64,000 nucleotides of DNA from an uncultured Hyphomicrobiales bacterium (lineage in GTDB: Bacteria; Pseudomonadota; Alphaproteobacteria; Rhizobiales; Beijerinckiaceae), in assembly GCA_903931945.1 (NCBI GenBank), contig CAIZEI010000202.1, forward strand, positions 62,001 through 126,000, given 5' to 3'. Positions 36,559 to 47,043 of this stretch are shown here, one piece after another. Under the pieces are notes generated by a model that was not told the origin of the DNA, ran no database searches, and worked only from the letters and a program-made list of their open reading frames with translations. Both the position numbers and the translations under genes were made by a program. The stretch's first letter is position 1. Each line of letters opens with the position of its first letter.

Positions 36559-39500
36559 TGAAATCGGTCGACGTTCGGTCCCAAATTATCAACGTATTTC
36601 GCCGTGATCTTATCGGTCCTGGACCGCAGGACGCAGATTTGGCTGCCGAGCGCCTGAATGAGAATCCCGCGCGTTGGTATCTCTCCGGTTTCCTCGCGCC
36701 CGTCGAAGATCCGCTGGGCCTCGATGGGGTCAATGATGATGCAGACCCGTCGTCGCAGGAAGAGATGGAACTTGATGTCGAGGAGCCTGAGGCCGATGGT
36801 GCGAACGGCGCTGCCGGCGACAACGAGGAACCCGAGGCGCCTGTCACCCGGCGGCGTTTCCTTCCCTCCTCGATCGGATTGACCGTACTCCTTGATCCAG
36901 ATGTTGCCGAAATCGAGGCGCGTGTTTCATGGGGCGATTACCGCACAGAGCCCAGATTGCCGGAGCACTTGCTCCTACCCGATTCTGCCCGGGAGGAAAT
37001 CGGCGAGGATGGCAAGAAGAAGCGCATTGAACGCCCGATGGTCGATTGGGTGCGCAGCGCAAAGGATCGCGTGGTCCCCCTGCCAGTAATCGAAGGCCGC
37101 AGCAAAACTCCTATCGTCATTCCAGAGAGCGCGGCAGAACAACTGCGTGGCGGCGGTCTCGTGCTCGAGACACATTCTCGCGTGTTTAGTTACGTCACGC
37201 CTGAGGGTTTGACCGAGCGGGTGCGTGCGTTAACCGTGTTCCTCGTCAACCGTCGCTCCACGGTGCACCGCTTCTATTCTGATGTCAGCTACGTCTTTCA
37301 GGCGCGGTTGGAACTGGTCTGTGGAAAGGGCTTCAACCCGCGACGCGATCTTTCCGGCTATCGCTCCCCCGACTGGGACTTGCGGCTTGCCGACCTCCAT
37401 TATCGCGATCTCCGAGAATGGGCTGTGGGACGCAACGCAGCGGCGGCTTGGGAGGCGACCGAGGGCAAAGGCCACAGCGTGACCCGTGTTTGGACGGATC
37501 CGTTACCTGAGGCCGAAGTCGAGCGCGTTGCGCCGAACGAAGACGCCGATTTAAAAGCTCGTGTGTCGTTCGGAATGGAAACCTTGTCACAATTGGCCGA
37601 TGGCGATGGCTCTAGCCTCAGGGCCGCACTGGAATCTCTTCCGAATCTTTATGGAGTTTGGATCACCGGCGAGCGGGCCAAACTTGGCGGTTTGCCCTTG
37701 CGGCGCAATGAAACCGCCGAACGTTTGATCGCGGATATGGAAAGGGCGAAAGCCAGGATCACGACCGGCATCGAACTCCTCGCGACGAACCCAAAGGTGC
37801 GTCAAGCATTCCGATTTATGAATCTCGCCGTCGCAATGGCAGCTCGCCGTCGTGTGGCAGGCGCGACCAGCGATCCGCTATCGCTCGATGAGCCGCAATG
37901 GCGACCATTCCAGCTCGCCTTTATTCTTCTTAATCTCGCGGGCTTGGTGAATCGTCGTCATGTTGACCGTGAGACGGCCGATCTTCTCTTTTTCCCCACC
38001 GGCGGCGGTAAAACTGAAGCCTATCTCGGACTTGCAGCGCTTATCATCACCTATCGACGGCTCGGTGGGCCCGGTGTACTTGGCGCCGGTGTGGCCGTGA
38101 TCATGCGCTACACCCTTCGACTACTGACCCTCGACCAGCTCGCCCGCGCGGCTGGCGTTGTGTGCGCACTTGAATTGATGCGAACCGACGCGAAGAATGT
38201 CGATGAAAAGGGGCGACGCTTGCTCGGCGATTGGCCGATCGAAATAGGCTTGTGGGTCGGGTCCGATGCCTCGCCAAACAAACTCGGTGGCAAAGGAAAT
38301 GCAGACGAAACAACCGCCGTCGGACGCGTACGGCGTTACCTGAGTGGACGTGACAAGCGAGCGCCGGCGCCACTGAAAGCTTGCCCATGGTGCGGAACTG
38401 AATTCAAACCATCATCCTTCTCCTGCACCCCCAATATGTTTGCGCCGACCAACCTCGAAATTCGCTGCGTCAACACGAGCTGTGATTTCAGCAGAAATCG
38501 GCCATTACCCGTATTGACGGTAGATGAACCGATTTACAGGCGCTTGCCGGCGTTTCTGATCGCGACCGTCGATAAGTTTGCAGCATTGCCCTGGGTCGGC
38601 GAAACGGGAGCCTTCTTCGGACACGTTGATCGGTTCGAGGAGGGTGTTGGCTTTTATGGCGCTGCCGAACCCGGCATTGGACGACCGCTTGGCAATGGAT
38701 GGTCCCTTGATCCTCCGGAACTGATCATACAAGACGAGCTGCACCTCATCGCCGGCCCACTTGGGACTGTCGCCGGTCTGTACGAAGCCGCCATCGATCA
38801 CCTCGCCTCACGCGGATCAAGTGAGAACCGTTTGCGCCCAAAGATTGTCGCTTCGACCGCGACGGTCAGACGCGCATCTGATCAAATTGCCGCACTTTTT
38901 GACCGCAGCAATACGAGCATTTTTCCTCCTCCCGGGATTGACCGCGTCGATAGTTTCTTCGCTCACACCGTTCCATCAACGCAAAATCCAGCACGCATTT
39001 ATTTAGGAATTGCGGCGCAAGGTCGAGGTCCGAAACTAGTCTTCCTTCGGTCATTGACTACTCTTGTGGCTGCTTCACAGGCGGCATACGCCCTTAATAT
39101 CCCGGCTGATGCCAAGATAAGGAATCCTGCCGACCCCTACATGACCGCCCTTTGCTATTTTAATGCTTTGCGCGAATTGGGTGGCGCGCGCCGTATTGTC
39201 GAAGATGAAGTGCGCGATCGCGCCGCGCGCTATGGTGCCCAACGACGACGCGTCGAGCCGATTGATGCTCCATTCGCCGATCGCGCCATCAAGGAACCAA
39301 TGGAGCTGACCTCTCGCGTCACAACTGATGAGGTCGCCAAAGCGAAACAGCGTCTTGAGGCGATATTTGGTCGAGATGCCGACACTGTCGATATCGCCCT
39401 TGCAACCAACATGATTTCTGTTGGTCTCGATATAACTCGGCTCGGGCTAATGGTTGTTCAAGGCCAACCAAAAACAGCCGCTGAATACATTCAGGCCACA

Positions 39501-40103
39501 AGCCGTGTCGGCCGAGATCACGACAGGCCGGGCCTCGTTTTGGCGGTTTTGAATCTGCACAAGCCTCGTGATCGAATGCACTTTGAACAGTTTGGTCAAT
39601 TTCATCGCACTTTTTATCGGGCCGTTGAAGCCACGAGCGTCACTCCATGGGCAGCGCGTGCACTGGATCGTGCATTGGCTGCAGTCGTGGTCGCCGCAGC
39701 ACGGCATGTGGATGGTACACTCACACCTGACCTCGCGGTAAATGAGCTCAAAAACAATGTCGGAATTCGGAATTTGGTTCGTGATTCGATCGTCAACCGT
39801 GCTCCCGAATCAATGATCGCAGGAGGCCGTGCTGCGCTGGCGAAAATGATTGACGAAATTTTGGATGCATGGATCGAAACGGCCGACGAACAATCTGCCG
39901 GAGGCAACGCGTTTGCTTACGCCAAGAAGAAAAGCCCGCATCGATTGCTTCACATGCCACTCGAACCCGAGATCGGCAATTTGGCGGAAGGACACCGTCG
40001 TTTTGTGGCGGGCCGTTCGATGCGCGACGTCGAGCCAAACGTTACCCTGAAGGTCAGGGATCCCCAGGGCAACTTGATCGCAAACGCGGATGATCTCGCA
40101 TGA
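36555..40103 (+). CDS. drmA: DISARM helicase DrmA
   Basis: An 1182-residue helicase starting in an ATGA overlap. Walker A is FFPTGGGKTEAYL (about residues 475-487) and the Walker B-like motif is IIQDELHLIAGPLGT (about 725-740). The C-terminal lobe has LATNMISVGLDITRLGLM and QATSRVGRDHDRPGL. Between the lobes, CPWCGTEFKPSSFSC and CVNTSCDFSRN provide paired cysteines of a zinc-binding insertion. These features and its neighbour drmB identify DrmA, the core DISARM helicase, which acts with DrmB on incoming DNA. The N-terminal 100 residues contain an acidic stretch. Confidence 0.93.
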   Translation: MMKSVDVRSQIINVFRRDLIGPGPQDADLAAERLNENPARWYLSGFLAPVEDPLGLDGVNDDADPSSQEEMELDVEEPEADGANGAAGDNEEPEAPVTRRRFLPSSIGLTVLLDPDVAEIEARVSWGDYRTEPRLPEHLLLPDSAREEIGEDGKKKRIERPMVDWVRSAKDRVVPLPVIEGRSKTPIVIPESAAEQLRGGGLVLETHSRVFSYVTPEGLTERVRALTVFLVNRRSTVHRFYSDVSYVFQARLELVCGKGFNPRRDLSGYRSPDWDLRLADLHYRDLREWAVGRNAAAAWEATEGKGHSVTRVWTDPLPEAEVERVAPNEDADLKARVSFGMETLSQLADGDGSSLRAALESLPNLYGVWITGERAKLGGLPLRRNETAERLIADMERAKARITTGIELLATNPKVRQAFRFMNLAVAMAARRRVAGATSDPLSLDEPQWRPFQLAFILLNLAGLVNRRHVDRETADLLFFPTGGGKTEAYLGLAALIITYRRLGGPGVLGAGVAVIMRYTLRLLTLDQLARAAGVVCALELMRTDAKNVDEKGRRLLGDWPIEIGLWVGSDASPNKLGGKGNADETTAVGRVRRYLSGRDKRAPAPLKACPWCGTEFKPSSFSCTPNMFAPTNLEIRCVNTSCDFSRNRPLPVLTVDEPIYRRLPAFLIATVDKFAALPWVGETGAFFGHVDRFEEGVGFYGAAEPGIGRPLGNGWSLDPPELIIQDELHLIAGPLGTVAGLYEAAIDHLASRGSSENRLRPKIVASTATVRRASDQIAALFDRSNTSIFPPPGIDRVDSFFAHTVPSTQNPARIYLGIAAQGRGPKLVFLRSLTTLVAASQAAYALNIPADAKIRNPADPYMTALCYFNALRELGGARRIVEDEVRDRAARYGAQRRRVEPIDAPFADRAIKEPMELTSRVTTDEVAKAKQRLEAIFGRDADTVDIALATNMISVGLDITRLGLMVVQGQPKTAAEYIQATSRVGRDHDRPGLVLAVLNLHKPRDRMHFEQFGQFHRTFYRAVEATSVTPWAARALDRALAAVVVAAARHVDGTLTPDLAVNELKNNVGIRNLVRDSIVNRAPESMIAGGRAALAKMIDEILDAWIETADEQSAGGNAFAYAKKKSPHRLLHMPLEPEIGNLAEGHRRFVAGRSMRDVEPNVTLKVRDPQGNLIANADDLA

Positions 40104-41965
40104 CCAAGAATGCACAACGGCTGAGCCAGTTGATATCGACATTCGGTCCCGGTGCGATGATCGATCTGCCGACCAGATCAGTCGTGGTTGGGGGACTCGA
40201 GCAGTGGGATATGAAGGGAAATTCTTTTACGACGCTTCCTGAACCGCGTCTAACGATGCGTCTAGAGCAGATTCTCAAGGAACAAGGGCGCCTCGACCCT
40301 GGGGCAACTTTGACATTGCGCACACCTCCTACGTCAGTTGATGCACGAGATGGAGTTCCCAGAGGGGTTGCAGCTCCGATCTTTCCGACTTGGTTCATCT
40401 GTGAGCAGGTGGAGACTAATACGTCTGACGGGAAGGCAAACAGGCGTCGTCGGTTAGTACGTTGGCAGGATCTCGACAGTAAGGGCCGTCGAAGATTCCA
40501 ATATGACGATGGGCGGAAGAGCGATGTAACCCCGATTCGCTTCGTTTGCGCATGCGATAAAGGACATCTGCAGGATATCGACTGGAAGTGGGTCGTCCAC
40601 GCCTCAGTGCCATGTCATGAGCCAATGTGGGTGGAGGAAAAGGGAACCAGCGCCGACCCTGCCGATACTAGTATTATCTGCGGGTGTGGCCGTCGCCTGT
40701 CGCTCCAGGACACCTTTCAGCCGGGCCGGCTTGGTAAGTGCCGAGGCGAGCGACCTTGGCTGCTCGACAGAGATCCCGATGGATGTGGCGACAATCTGAA
40801 GCTGCTGACCCGCACAGCGACGAATACCTATTTTCCCCAGGTTCACACTGTAATTTCACTGCCAACGGAGGAAGACGAACTCACCCAGTTGGTTGACGAG
40901 CTTTCTGGCGATCTGGCTGGTGTCCAAACAATCGAAGATGTTGCTCAAGCGAAACGGTTCAACCCGAAAGTCTCGGCATCTCTTGGTCCTTATTCAGATG
41001 CAGATATTTTCGACAGGCTTCAACGGAGTCGGGAGGGTGCGAAGTCAGACGCAGGCCGTTCGCCAAAACTTTCGGAATTCGACACGTTTGCAAGTGGGCG
41101 CGCTGAAATAGGAACAAACCATCCGAGCGCTAAACTTTATGCGCAGACACTCTCACGTGATGCATGGGTGAGTGCCGAAGCTGATATCGATTTGTCTGGA
41201 GTCACAAATTTAGTGGCGGTGCACCGCCTGCGGGAAGTATCTTGCCTCTACGGCTTTACGCGATTCGAAGCTGCTCCATCAGCGTCCGACGGTGACATCG
41301 AGGACGTACAATTGAGTGTTCGCGGCGCACCCATCTCGCGCGATGCTGATTGGTTGCCTGCAATCGAACAATTTGGAGAGGGCATATTTATTCATTTCGA
41401 TGCGGGGTTTATCAACTCATGGCTTCGAAAGGAGTCGACATCCGCACGCAACCAAAAGCTCCTGAACGGATATAGTCATTGGAAGATGCGATTTTCCGGA
41501 AAGGCTCCTCCGTATCCTGGAACACCGTATGTTCTGCTTCATAGTATCTCGCATGCGTTAATGGTCGAGATAGCGCTTGACTGCGGATATCCAGCGAGCT
41601 CTCTCAAAGAGAGAGTTTACGCTCTTTCAAGCACCAAAAATGGTGGCGATATCGATCGCTGTGGAATCCTGATTTACACTGCGAGCGCGGGAGCTCAAGG
41701 GACGCTCGGTGGCCTTGTTGGCACAGCCGCACGATTCTCTCAAATCCTGAAAAGTGCCTTGGATCGACAAAGAATTTGCTCGAACGATCCAGTTTGCGCC
41801 GATCATGAGCCTGATGGCAGAAGCGGCGACCGCGCAACGCATGGCGCCGCGTGCCATGGCTGCCTCCTAATCGCGGAGACAAGTTGCGAAATGAGAAACT
41901 TATTCTTGGACAGAAGCTTGCTTGTGCCAACGATGGCGGAAGATGTCGGTTCATTCTTTAAATAG
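40100..41965 (+). CDS. drmB: DISARM protein DrmB (DUF1998)
   Basis: A 621-residue protein starting in an ATGA overlap with drmA. The N-terminus (LSQLISTFGPGAMIDLPTRSVVVGG) is characteristic of DrmB. A cysteine pair occurs in CGCGRRLS and another in GKCRGERPW. The C-terminal DUF1998 domain contains LLHSISHALMVEIA, GILIYTASAGAQGTLGGL and a final cysteine cluster, HGAACHGCLLIAETSCEMRN, likely zinc-binding. DrmA and DrmB form the core DNA-binding complex of DISARM. No drmC follows; the next genes encode a nuclease/ATPase pair. Confidence 0.93.
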   Translation: MTKNAQRLSQLISTFGPGAMIDLPTRSVVVGGLEQWDMKGNSFTTLPEPRLTMRLEQILKEQGRLDPGATLTLRTPPTSVDARDGVPRGVAAPIFPTWFICEQVETNTSDGKANRRRRLVRWQDLDSKGRRRFQYDDGRKSDVTPIRFVCACDKGHLQDIDWKWVVHASVPCHEPMWVEEKGTSADPADTSIICGCGRRLSLQDTFQPGRLGKCRGERPWLLDRDPDGCGDNLKLLTRTATNTYFPQVHTVISLPTEEDELTQLVDELSGDLAGVQTIEDVAQAKRFNPKVSASLGPYSDADIFDRLQRSREGAKSDAGRSPKLSEFDTFASGRAEIGTNHPSAKLYAQTLSRDAWVSAEADIDLSGVTNLVAVHRLREVSCLYGFTRFEAAPSASDGDIEDVQLSVRGAPISRDADWLPAIEQFGEGIFIHFDAGFINSWLRKESTSARNQKLLNGYSHWKMRFSGKAPPYPGTPYVLLHSISHALMVEIALDCGYPASSLKERVYALSSTKNGGDIDRCGILIYTASAGAQGTLGGLVGTAARFSQILKSALDRQRICSNDPVCADHEPDGRSGDRATHGAACHGCLLIAETSCEMRNLFLDRSLLVPTMAEDVGSFFK

Positions 41966-42053
41966 CAGTAGCAGAATTGGTGTTTCATTGGAACAGAATG
42001 TTGCCACCGGACTGTCGGCAATGCTGACTTTTAGTTCATAACGGAGGGAGGGA

Positions 42054-43334
42054 GTGATCGGCGCATTTCGGTTCGTTCACGCGGCGGACATTCATCTGGA
42101 TTCGCCGCTGCGGTCGCTGGCCCTGCGCGATTCCGAACTCGCCGAGATGATCGGCAACGCCACCCGGCGCGCTTTCGAACGCATCATTTCGATCTGCCTC
42201 GATGAGCAGGTCGTCGCGCTGATCCTTGCGGGCGATCTTTACGACGGCGATCAGACGTCGATGAAGACGGCGCGGTTTCTGGCGGAACAGTTGAAGCGAC
42301 TGGATGAAGCCGGCATCCGCACGTTCATCGTGCGCGGCAATCACGACGCCATGTCGCGTGTGACGAAAGAATTGATCCTTCCCGATAGCGTCAAGACGTT
42401 CTCCGGCAGGGCCGAGGCGATCGCCTTCGAGCGCGATCGTGGTCAGCTTCCGGTTTTCGTCCACGGGTTGAGCTTTGCGCAGCCGCACGCGCCGGAAAGC
42501 TTGCTGACCAGATACAGGCCCGCCGTCGAGGGTGCCGCCAACATCGGAATCCTGCACACGAGTCTGGCGGGGTTGACGGGGCACGACCCCTATGCGCCCT
42601 GTTCGGTCGCCGACCTGCGCGGAACCGGATTCAGCTATTGGGCGCTGGGACACATCCACAAACGATCGGCCTTTCACGGCGCTTCCACGATCGTCATGCC
42701 CGGCATGCCGCAGGGTCGCGACATCAATGAGGCTGGCCCGAAGTCCGTGACTTTGGTGACGGTCCACGACGACCGCTCTGTCGAAATCGAGGAGCGTCTC
42801 ACGAGCGTAGCGGAGTTCTCTCGCGTTTCGGTCGATGCGACCGGGATCGATGCATGGGCGGATCTTGTGCGCGCCGCCGAGGGGGCGCTGGCGCAGGCGC
42901 GAACTGACGCACGTTCCGAGCATCTGGTTGCGCGCGTCCAGTTTGTCGGCGCGACGCCGCTTGCGTGGCGCGCGCGATACGACGTCGATCTGCTGCGCGA
43001 GGAACTTGCGCTGCGAGCCTCCGATCTCGGCCGCTGCTGGATCGAGAAGTTGGACATTGATTGCCGCCCCATCGCGGCAAGTTCAGCTTTAACGGGCGAT
43101 CCGCGCGCCGAGTTGCGACGGCTGGTGTCCGAGGAGATTCTGAAGTCTGACAACTTCCATGCGGACGCGCGGCAGATTGCTGAAGAACTACGCAACCAGT
43201 TGCCGCCCGAGTCGCGGGCCTTGCTCGGCACGGACGAGACGTCGCTCGCCGACGCCCTCGCCGAACTGGCGAGACAGGGCGCGGATGATGTTCTGGCGCG
43301 TCTCGAAGCTCCGGGTCAGGCGGGGGACGCCTGA
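42054..43334 (+). CDS. YhaO/SbcD-like calcineurin-fold nuclease subunit
   Basis: The GTG at 42054 follows GGAGGGA. The 426-residue protein has the metallophosphoesterase motifs in order: HAADIHLDSPL (D-x-H), LAGDLYDGD (GD), VRGNHDA (GNHD), ILHTSLAG and LGHIHKR (GHxH). The DSPL form is typical of the YhaO branch of SbcD/Mre11 nucleases. The C-terminal 170 residues form the capping and coiled-coil contact region for the partner. The next gene overlaps by one base. The pair should form a DNA-end-processing nuclease. Confidence 0.87.
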   Translation: MIGAFRFVHAADIHLDSPLRSLALRDSELAEMIGNATRRAFERIISICLDEQVVALILAGDLYDGDQTSMKTARFLAEQLKRLDEAGIRTFIVRGNHDAMSRVTKELILPDSVKTFSGRAEAIAFERDRGQLPVFVHGLSFAQPHAPESLLTRYRPAVEGAANIGILHTSLAGLTGHDPYAPCSVADLRGTGFSYWALGHIHKRSAFHGASTIVMPGMPQGRDINEAGPKSVTLVTVHDDRSVEIEERLTSVAEFSRVSVDATGIDAWADLVRAAEGALAQARTDARSEHLVARVQFVGATPLAWRARYDVDLLREELALRASDLGRCWIEKLDIDCRPIAASSALTGDPRAELRRLVSEEILKSDNFHADARQIAEELRNQLPPESRALLGTDETSLADALAELARQGADDVLARLEAPGQAGDA

Positions 43335-46300
43335 TGCGCATCGCCAGACTCGAACTGACCCGCTACGGCAAGTTCACCGGCAAGGAGATCGACTTCGGCC
43401 CCCGCATCGACGGCCAGCCTGATCTGCATATCCTGTTCGGCCCGAACGAAGCCGGCAAAACGACTGCGCTGTCGGCTTATCTCGATCTGCTGTTCGGCAT
43501 CGAAGTTCATGGGCAGAAGAAACGCAGCCGCTACAGCTTCATTCATCAAGAGTCGACGATGCGCGTCGCCGCAACGCTTGAACTCGATGGCGGCGCGCGA
43601 ACCTTCATCCGCATCAGGCGACCGCAAAACACCTTGCTTGGCGCTGACGAACAGCCAATCGCGGATGGCGTGCTGAGCGGCGAACTCGGTGGTCTCGACC
43701 GCGCCGCCTATCGGGCGATGTTTTCGCTCGACGACGAAACGATCGAAAGCGGCGGCGACAGCATCCTGCAGAGCAAGGGCGATCTCGGGCAGTTGCTGTT
43801 TTCGGCAAGCGCCGGCCTTGCGGGCCTCAGTGGTCAGCTTGAACTCATTCGAGACGAGGCGAGCCGCTTTTACAAATACAGGGCGCGCAGCGGCGAGCTG
43901 CAGGACCTGAAGAATGAGCTTTCTCGTCTCAAGGAAGAACGCGGCCGGATCGACACCCTTGCGTCTCACTACGCGCAATTGATGAGCGCGCGCGACAGCG
44001 CCAAGGGGCTTTACGACTCGGCCGTGAAGGAAAACGCCAGGATTCGCGCGCGCCTTGACGAAACCGGCAGGCTGCTGGGAGCGCTGCCGCGACTGGTGAT
44101 GTTGCGGGAGCTGCGGACAAAGCTAGCGGCTCTCAACGGTTTGCCGGTCGCGCCGCTGGCGGCAGCCGACGAGTTGAAGGAATTGCAGCGCGACGACGTC
44201 GACCTCGCCGCGCGATTCGAAGGCGCTCAGGCAGAGATAGAACGTCTCGGCAGCGTTCGTGACGGCGATCAACCGGACGAAGCTGCAGCCGCGATGATCC
44301 CGCTGCTGGATTCCTTGGGCATCCTGCGCGCGCGCCATATCGCGGCGGACGAGGATTTGCCCAGGCGCCAACAGGAACTGGGCGATATCGAACATGCCAT
44401 CAAGGGCATTCTGGACAGGCTTGGGCTCTCGAACGAAAGCGATCCTGCCCGGCTCATTCTCAAGGCAGCAACCGTCGGGCGCCTGAGGGCGCTGATCGAA
44501 CAGCGACCGGCGCTGCTCACGCGCCGCGAAACAGCCGAAGGTGAAGTCGAAACCGCGCAGCAGCGACTTTCTGCGGCGATCGAGAAGCATCAAACGGCGG
44601 GCGGCGTTGACGCGTCGGCGGATCATGCCGGGCGAATGGTGGCTTTGGGGGCGATGGCTTCTGCTTTGCGCAATGGCGAAGCGCTCGTTTCACGGGCTGC
44701 GGCAAAGGTCGAAGTCGAGGCGGCGGCAACTGATCTCGCCGAAAAACTGCGGCTGCTTTCGCCGTGGACCGGATCGGCCGACGACCTCGCGAACGCATCC
44801 GCGCCGGACAAATCTGCTGTGGCGCGATGGAAGAGCGAAATTTCCGTCGCTCAAAAACAACGCGAGCGAAGCGCGGCAGATATCGAGCGGCTTGAAAAGG
44901 AGCTTGGGCGTCTCGACGCTGAAGTATCCGAACTCGGACGCTCGACAGGTCTGATCGATGATTCGGATGCGTCGAGCATCCGCGTCGAGCGCGATCACGC
45001 ATGGCGCGCGCATCGGGCGTCTCTCGATCCAGCAACGGCGGATGCGTTCGAGGCGCTGCTGCGTCGCGATGACGACGCGACGCAGGCTCGGTTTAGTCAT
45101 TCTTCGGAGCTTGCAAGATTGCGGCAGGCGGGTCTTGCGCGCGCCACGATGCGAGTGGACCTCGAACATGCGCGCGGAGCTTTATCCGAGGCGAATGCAA
45201 GCCTCTCTGAACTTCATCGCGAACTGATCGGGGCTCTCGGGTTCCTGAACCTGAAGACGCCGGACGAACACGCGATAGCGCAGATCGAAACCTGGTCGCG
45301 TCTCCGCGATGAGGCCCTCAAGGCGCGCACGCGCCTGTCGAACGCGCAGCGCGCCATGACGGCTGCCGATGAAGTGATCGAGAAAGCCCGAACGCGATTG
45401 CTCAAGGCGCTCGATGCGATCGGACTTTCGCAGAAAGCCGAGGCTTCGATCGAAGATCTGGCCGATGCAGCATCCGCCGCCGTTGCGGAGGATCAGCAGA
45501 GAGCGACTCTTCGAGAGGCGATCGAGCAGCGCAGGCGCGACTTGGCCGAGCGTGAACTCGCGCTGCGTGCAGCGCGCGACGCGGAAGCAAAATGGTCCGA
45601 AGCGTGGACCTCCGTGTGCAAGTCTTGCTGGCTTAGCGAAGCGGACGCCTCGCCCGCTGTGGACGACGTGCGCGAGGTTCTGGACTGCGTCGCGAAACTC
45701 GACCCGATGCTGGAAAAGCGCAGAGGACTGATCGACCGCATCGACAAAATGGCGAAGGACCAGACGGAATTCGCGACCGAGATCGCCCGGCATGCGGCAG
45801 CATTGGACCTTGGTTCTGTCGAGAACGTGCTTTTGGCGCACGCGGCGATCGAAGCCCGCATCTCGGCCGCGCGCACAGCGGTGGCAATGCGGAAAAAAGG
45901 CATCGCGGATCTCGAAGCTGCGGAAGAGAAGTATCGCGAACTGGCGGCACGGCAGGCGCTCCACGAAAAGCGAAAAGCGGCCGTTTTTGATGCGCTGAAA
46001 GTCTCGAGCCTCGAGGTGGCGGCGGAAGCGCTAGAAAACATCAGAACGCGCGACGAACTGCGCAAGCACGCGGACGAAGTCATCAGCGAAATTTGTCAGA
46101 CGCTTTCCGTCCAGTCGATCGAGGAGGCCGAATCAGCCCTCAATGAACTCGATCGTTCGCTTCTCGAGCAGGAGCGCGCCGAACTGACTTCACGACACGA
46201 GGCCCAGACAGAGCGGTTGCACAGCTTGTATGCGGAGTTCAGCAAGGCGGAAGACAGGATCGAAGCCGTCGGGGGCGATGACGCCGTGGCAAGGCTGGAT

Positions 46301-46819
46301 GAACAACGCAAGACGACATTGCTGCAGATCGAAGACGGAGCGCAACAGTATCTCCGCTTGCGGCTGGGCGCGGCCGCAGCCGAGCAGGCGCTGCGCATCT
46401 ATCGCGACAAGCACCGCAGTACGATGATGGCGCGCGCGTCCGAGGCCTTCAAGACCATCAGCCGTGGCGCTTATCGAAATCTCGTTGCACAACCAGGCAA
46501 TGAAGGCGACGTCCTTGTCGCAATCGCTGCCGACGGCAGCTCGAAGGTCGCGCCTGAATTATCGAAGGGTGCCCGATTCCAGCTCTATCTCGCGCTGCGG
46601 ATCGCCGGCTACCACGAATTCGTCACGACGCGCCGACCTGTCCCGTTCATCGCTGACGACATCATGGAAACCTTCGATGACGATCGCTCAGCGGAAGCGA
46701 TCGGGTTGTTCGGCGAAATCGCCCAACTCGGCCAGGTCATCTACATGACCCATCATCGTCACCTCTGCGACCTTGCCCGGACGGTATGTCCGTCGGTGAA
46801 GATTCATGAATTGGCATAG
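43334..46819 (+). CDS. YhaN/SbcC-like AAA ATPase (SMC-like)
   Basis: An 1161-residue ATPase with Walker A in LFGPNEAGKTTALSA (residues 35-49). Two long coiled-coil arms span about 180-1000, and the C-terminal half has FIADDIMETFDDDRS (Walker B), then QVIYMTHHRHL. The GPNEAGKTT form and the C-terminal segment are typical of YhaN, partner of YhaO. Such complexes hold DNA with the coiled coils and cut with the nuclease subunit. It directly follows the YhaO-like gene, 88 bases after DISARM, so both could be expressed with that system. Confidence 0.87.
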   Translation: MRIARLELTRYGKFTGKEIDFGPRIDGQPDLHILFGPNEAGKTTALSAYLDLLFGIEVHGQKKRSRYSFIHQESTMRVAATLELDGGARTFIRIRRPQNTLLGADEQPIADGVLSGELGGLDRAAYRAMFSLDDETIESGGDSILQSKGDLGQLLFSASAGLAGLSGQLELIRDEASRFYKYRARSGELQDLKNELSRLKEERGRIDTLASHYAQLMSARDSAKGLYDSAVKENARIRARLDETGRLLGALPRLVMLRELRTKLAALNGLPVAPLAAADELKELQRDDVDLAARFEGAQAEIERLGSVRDGDQPDEAAAAMIPLLDSLGILRARHIAADEDLPRRQQELGDIEHAIKGILDRLGLSNESDPARLILKAATVGRLRALIEQRPALLTRRETAEGEVETAQQRLSAAIEKHQTAGGVDASADHAGRMVALGAMASALRNGEALVSRAAAKVEVEAAATDLAEKLRLLSPWTGSADDLANASAPDKSAVARWKSEISVAQKQRERSAADIERLEKELGRLDAEVSELGRSTGLIDDSDASSIRVERDHAWRAHRASLDPATADAFEALLRRDDDATQARFSHSSELARLRQAGLARATMRVDLEHARGALSEANASLSELHRELIGALGFLNLKTPDEHAIAQIETWSRLRDEALKARTRLSNAQRAMTAADEVIEKARTRLLKALDAIGLSQKAEASIEDLADAASAAVAEDQQRATLREAIEQRRRDLAERELALRAARDAEAKWSEAWTSVCKSCWLSEADASPAVDDVREVLDCVAKLDPMLEKRRGLIDRIDKMAKDQTEFATEIARHAAALDLGSVENVLLAHAAIEARISAARTAVAMRKKGIADLEAAEEKYRELAARQALHEKRKAAVFDALKVSSLEVAAEALENIRTRDELRKHADEVISEICQTLSVQSIEEAESALNELDRSLLEQERAELTSRHEAQTERLHSLYAEFSKAEDRIEAVGGDDAVARLDEQRKTTLLQIEDGAQQYLRLRLGAAAAEQALRIYRDKHRSTMMARASEAFKTISRGAYRNLVAQPGNEGDVLVAIAADGSSKVAPELSKGARFQLYLALRIAGYHEFVTTRRPVPFIADDIMETFDDDRSAEAIGLFGEIAQLGQVIYMTHHRHLCDLARTVCPSVKIHELA

Positions 46820-47043
46820 GCTTGCGACCTGTGTCGCAACGCGTGAATGCGCGGTTCACTCACCGGCGGTATCTCGATCTCGTCGGATTCGCCGATCAGC
46901 GTCATGTCGGCGTCCTCCGCCGCAAACGCCCTACCGATCTGGGTGTCGCCGATTGCGGAGATGCCGCGTTTGCCTGCAAGATGCGGCAGCCATGGCCGCT
47001 CCCGCAGGCGTATGCAGATCGTTCAAGTAACAGGAACATACCG

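Noticed and set aside
46803..46995. A minus-strand fragment reading GISAIGDTQIGRAF before the YhaN-like stop
   Set aside because: It looks partly protein-like but needs a frame change, has no start, and could not be tied to a family, so it is too weak to annotate.
46822..47043. An upstream extension of the 47044 gene
   Set aside because: The extension has no good start or ribosome-binding site and shadow-like composition, whereas the ATG at 47044 has AGGA at a suitable distance.
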